Positions 6,123-7,161 of a DNA stretch of 7,161 nucleotides are shown here, piece by piece. Where the stretch lies: contig CAJXAZ010000037.1 in the NCBI GenBank assembly GCA_913050015.1, positions 1 through 7,161 of the forward strand, in the 5' to 3' direction. Made by a program: the position numbers and the translations under genes. The notes beneath the pieces were generated by a model, which ran no database searches, was not told the DNA's origin, and was given only the letters and a program-made list of their open reading frames with translations. The number at the start of each line of letters is the position of its first letter. The first letter of the stretch is position 1. This stretch comes from an uncultured Gammaproteobacteria bacterium. Lineage in GTDB: Bacteria > Pseudomonadota > Gammaproteobacteria > Magnimaribacterales > D2472.

Positions 6123-6488
6123 ATGAATGATAGAACATCCAATTTCTTTTCTTTATTTGCGTCATCCTCAACGTTAGTCTGCTGTGCTTTGCCAGCTATC
6201 TTCGTTGCCTTAGGAGCTGGAGCAAGTTTTGCAAGTTTGATTACTGTATTTCCATTTTTGATAGTCCTGTCTCAATATAAAATCTATATCACTTTTTTTG
6301 CACTTGTGATGATAGCTTTAGCCGGTTATGTGAACTACAAAACCTACTATATGCCCTGTCCTGCTGACCCGGAGCTTGGAAGAGCATGCTCAGAGACTCG
6401 AAAGAGATCTAGGTACTTATATTATGTATCTGTAGGTATATTTTTATTTGCATCTATTTTCACATACATCGTACCGAGGTTTTTATAG
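6123..6488 (+). CDS. MerT-like inner-membrane metal transport protein
   Basis: A 121-residue membrane protein with three predicted helices (about 17-48, 53-72, 98-117). The first carries a vicinal Cys pair followed by Pro (CCALP, Cys20-Cys21), like the CC-x-x-P of MerT. A second Cys pair (Cys79 and Cys89, in PCPADPELGRAC) lies in the loop between helices 2 and 3, where MerT has its second pair. Length (MerT is about 116) and topology also agree. In mercury operons MerT takes the ion from MerP and brings it across the inner membrane. Here the ion is uncertain, since no mercuric reductase or MerR is visible and the regulator is CsoR-type. The longer spacing between Cys79 and Cys89 differs from classical MerT. 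It starts 5 bp after the HMA gene without a Shine-Dalgarno, so translation is probably coupled. Remote MerT-family membership is likely; the substrate is inference. Confidence 0.75.
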   Translation: MNDRTSNFFSLFASSSTLVCCALPAIFVALGAGASFASLITVFPFLIVLSQYKIYITFFALVMIALAGYVNYKTYYMPCPADPELGRACSETRKRSRYLYYVSVGIFLFASIFTYIVPRFL

Positions 6489-6491
6489 CCC

Positions 6492-6752
6492 ATGAAGCAT
6501 CCATGTCATACAGAACAACTAGCCGGCCTTAGAAGAATTGAGGGCCAGGTTAGAGGAATTCAAGGCATGGTTGAGGAAGGAAAGTATTGCGTTGATATAT
6601 TAAATCAAATTAAGGCCGTTAAGAATTCAATCATAACGGTAGAAGGAAAAATTCTTAAAACCCACCTTCGTGAATGTATTAAAGAATCATTCAAGGGAGA
6701 GGATGAGTTTGATTCTAAGATAGATGAAATTGTGAAGATGTTAAAAAGATGA
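6492..6752 (+). CDS. csoR: CsoR-type Cu(I)-sensing transcriptional repressor (CsoR/RcnR/FrmR family)
   Basis: An 86-residue all-helical repressor of the DUF156 family, with the conserved N-terminal RRIEGQVRGIQGM (14-26) that contributes to DNA binding. The metal ligands follow the CsoR pattern: Cys33 (preceded by Tyr32, the second-shell residue of M. tuberculosis CsoR), His58 and Cys62 (THLREC). RcnR would have His at the last position, FrmR lacks the last Cys, and CstR lacks the His, so Cu(I) is the best guess. Asp78/Glu79 lie near the second-shell Glu position. An additional N-terminal HPCH (His3, Cys5, His6) is a possible extra ligand set. Apo-protein normally represses and Cu(I) releases it. 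The likely target is the dyad at 5080-5098, giving autoregulation from the fourth operon position. It lies 3 bp after the MerT-like gene; a GAGG (6476-6479) is 12 bases before the ATG. The stop overlaps the next start (ATGA). Confidence 0.9.
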   Translation: MKHPCHTEQLAGLRRIEGQVRGIQGMVEEGKYCVDILNQIKAVKNSIITVEGKILKTHLRECIKESFKGEDEFDSKIDEIVKMLKR

Positions 6753-7161
6753 ATTTTATAGTTCGTAAAACTCATAAGTACTTGAGCTTTTTTATCTCAT
6801 TGCAGTTATTGCTTTGGACAATCTCTGGCATTTATTTTGCTTTTAACAAAATTGAATTAGTAAGAGGTGAGCAATACCTAAAACAAGTTGAACAGAGTAT
6901 TGATTTAGGTGAGTTTGATTTTGAAATTCTTGGAACTACTAATATCGATATCCAAAAAAGATTAGGCAAGAACATTGCTGTAATAAAAATTGATGGTGTT
7001 ACTCAATATTTGAATACATCCGGCGAGCCATTAACAAAACTATCAACGTCTGATGCCATGGATGCTGTTGTCGCTAATACACATCTATCACCAATCTTAT
7101 TAGAAGAAATAGTTGATGAGCAATCAGGATCTGAATATAGAGGAAGGTCTCTTCCTATCTA
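6749..7161 (+). CDS. PepSY-type membrane protein, N-terminal part (partial)
   Basis: The reading frame starts at an ATG overlapping the csoR stop by four bases and is open to the right edge (137 codons). It begins MNFIVRKTHKYLSF, then has one transmembrane helix (about 12-32, SFFISLQLLLWTISGIYFAF), followed by an extracytoplasmic segment with a repeating hydrophobic/polar pattern (IDLGEFDFEI, NIAVIKIDGVTQYLNTSGEPL). This layout, with a RKxHKYL lead into a helix ending in SGIYF and then VRGEQYL, is that of PepSY-domain membrane proteins (PepSY_TM/PiuB-like), several of which accompany metal-transport genes. The exact subfamily cannot be fixed from the N-terminus; a fused reductase or further helices may lie beyond the edge. 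Tight coupling to csoR places it in the metal operon. There is no strong Shine-Dalgarno of its own. Confidence 0.7.
   Translation, partial: MNFIVRKTHKYLSFFISLQLLLWTISGIYFAFNKIELVRGEQYLKQVEQSIDLGEFDFEILGTTNIDIQKRLGKNIAVIKIDGVTQYLNTSGEPLTKLSTSDAMDAVVANTHLSPILLEEIVDEQSGSEYRGRSLPI

Noticed and set aside
5713..7161. Reading the cluster as an ordinary mercury-resistance operon
   Set aside because: The MerT/MerP-like pair fits, but there is no MerR or mercuric reductase in view, and the regulator has a CsoR Cys-His-Cys site. Mercury is kept as an alternative only.
1..7161. tRNA, rRNA, CRISPR array, insertion sequence or long direct repeats
   Set aside because: No cloverleaf or array-like repetition, transposase or terminal repeats were seen on either strand. 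No gap exceeds about 60 bases.

Overview
The window is AT-rich, densely packed bacterial DNA with very short gaps between genes. The proteins point to a gammaproteobacterium. UvrD lines up with the E. coli enzyme almost end to end, with matching motif positions, and the RpiR-family regulator is of the HexR type found in gammaproteobacteria. The AT-richness, small gaps and a TRAP solute receptor would fit a streamlined marine lineage (SAR86-like is a guess). There are no RNA genes, mobile elements or CRISPR arrays.

Left part (1-2746, minus strand): uvrD (DNA helicase II) is followed by the N-terminal half of a TRAP-transporter solute-binding lipoprotein, DctP family. The two overlap by four bases (ATGA), so they are probably transcribed and translated together although their functions look unrelated.

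Middle (2790-5041, plus strand): a HexR-like regulator of central sugar metabolism is divergent from uvrD across only 43 bp. A 12-helix MATE-family exporter follows. Weak hairpins lie after each of these two genes.

Right part (5090-7161 and beyond, plus strand): a tight run of five genes that looks like a metal-handling operon. In order they are a small predicted outer-membrane beta-barrel of unknown function, a secreted His-rich protein with an HMA (MerP-like, CxxC) domain, a MerT-like three-helix membrane protein with a vicinal Cys pair, a CsoR-type Cu(I)-sensing repressor, and the start of a PepSY-type membrane protein that runs off the window. Spacings are 14, 5 and 3 bp, then a 4-bp overlap. 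A perfect 7-bp inverted repeat (TATACCC-5-GGGTATA, 5080-5098) lies directly downstream of an extended -10 sequence and spans the start codon of the first gene. It is the natural candidate operator for the CsoR encoded as the fourth gene.

The most interesting reading is a self-regulated periplasmic and membrane metal-trafficking cassette. It combines MerT/MerP-like parts with copper-type CsoR control instead of MerR, adds an uncharacterised outer-membrane protein, and has a first gene that is probably translated from a leaderless mRNA with the operator over its start site.
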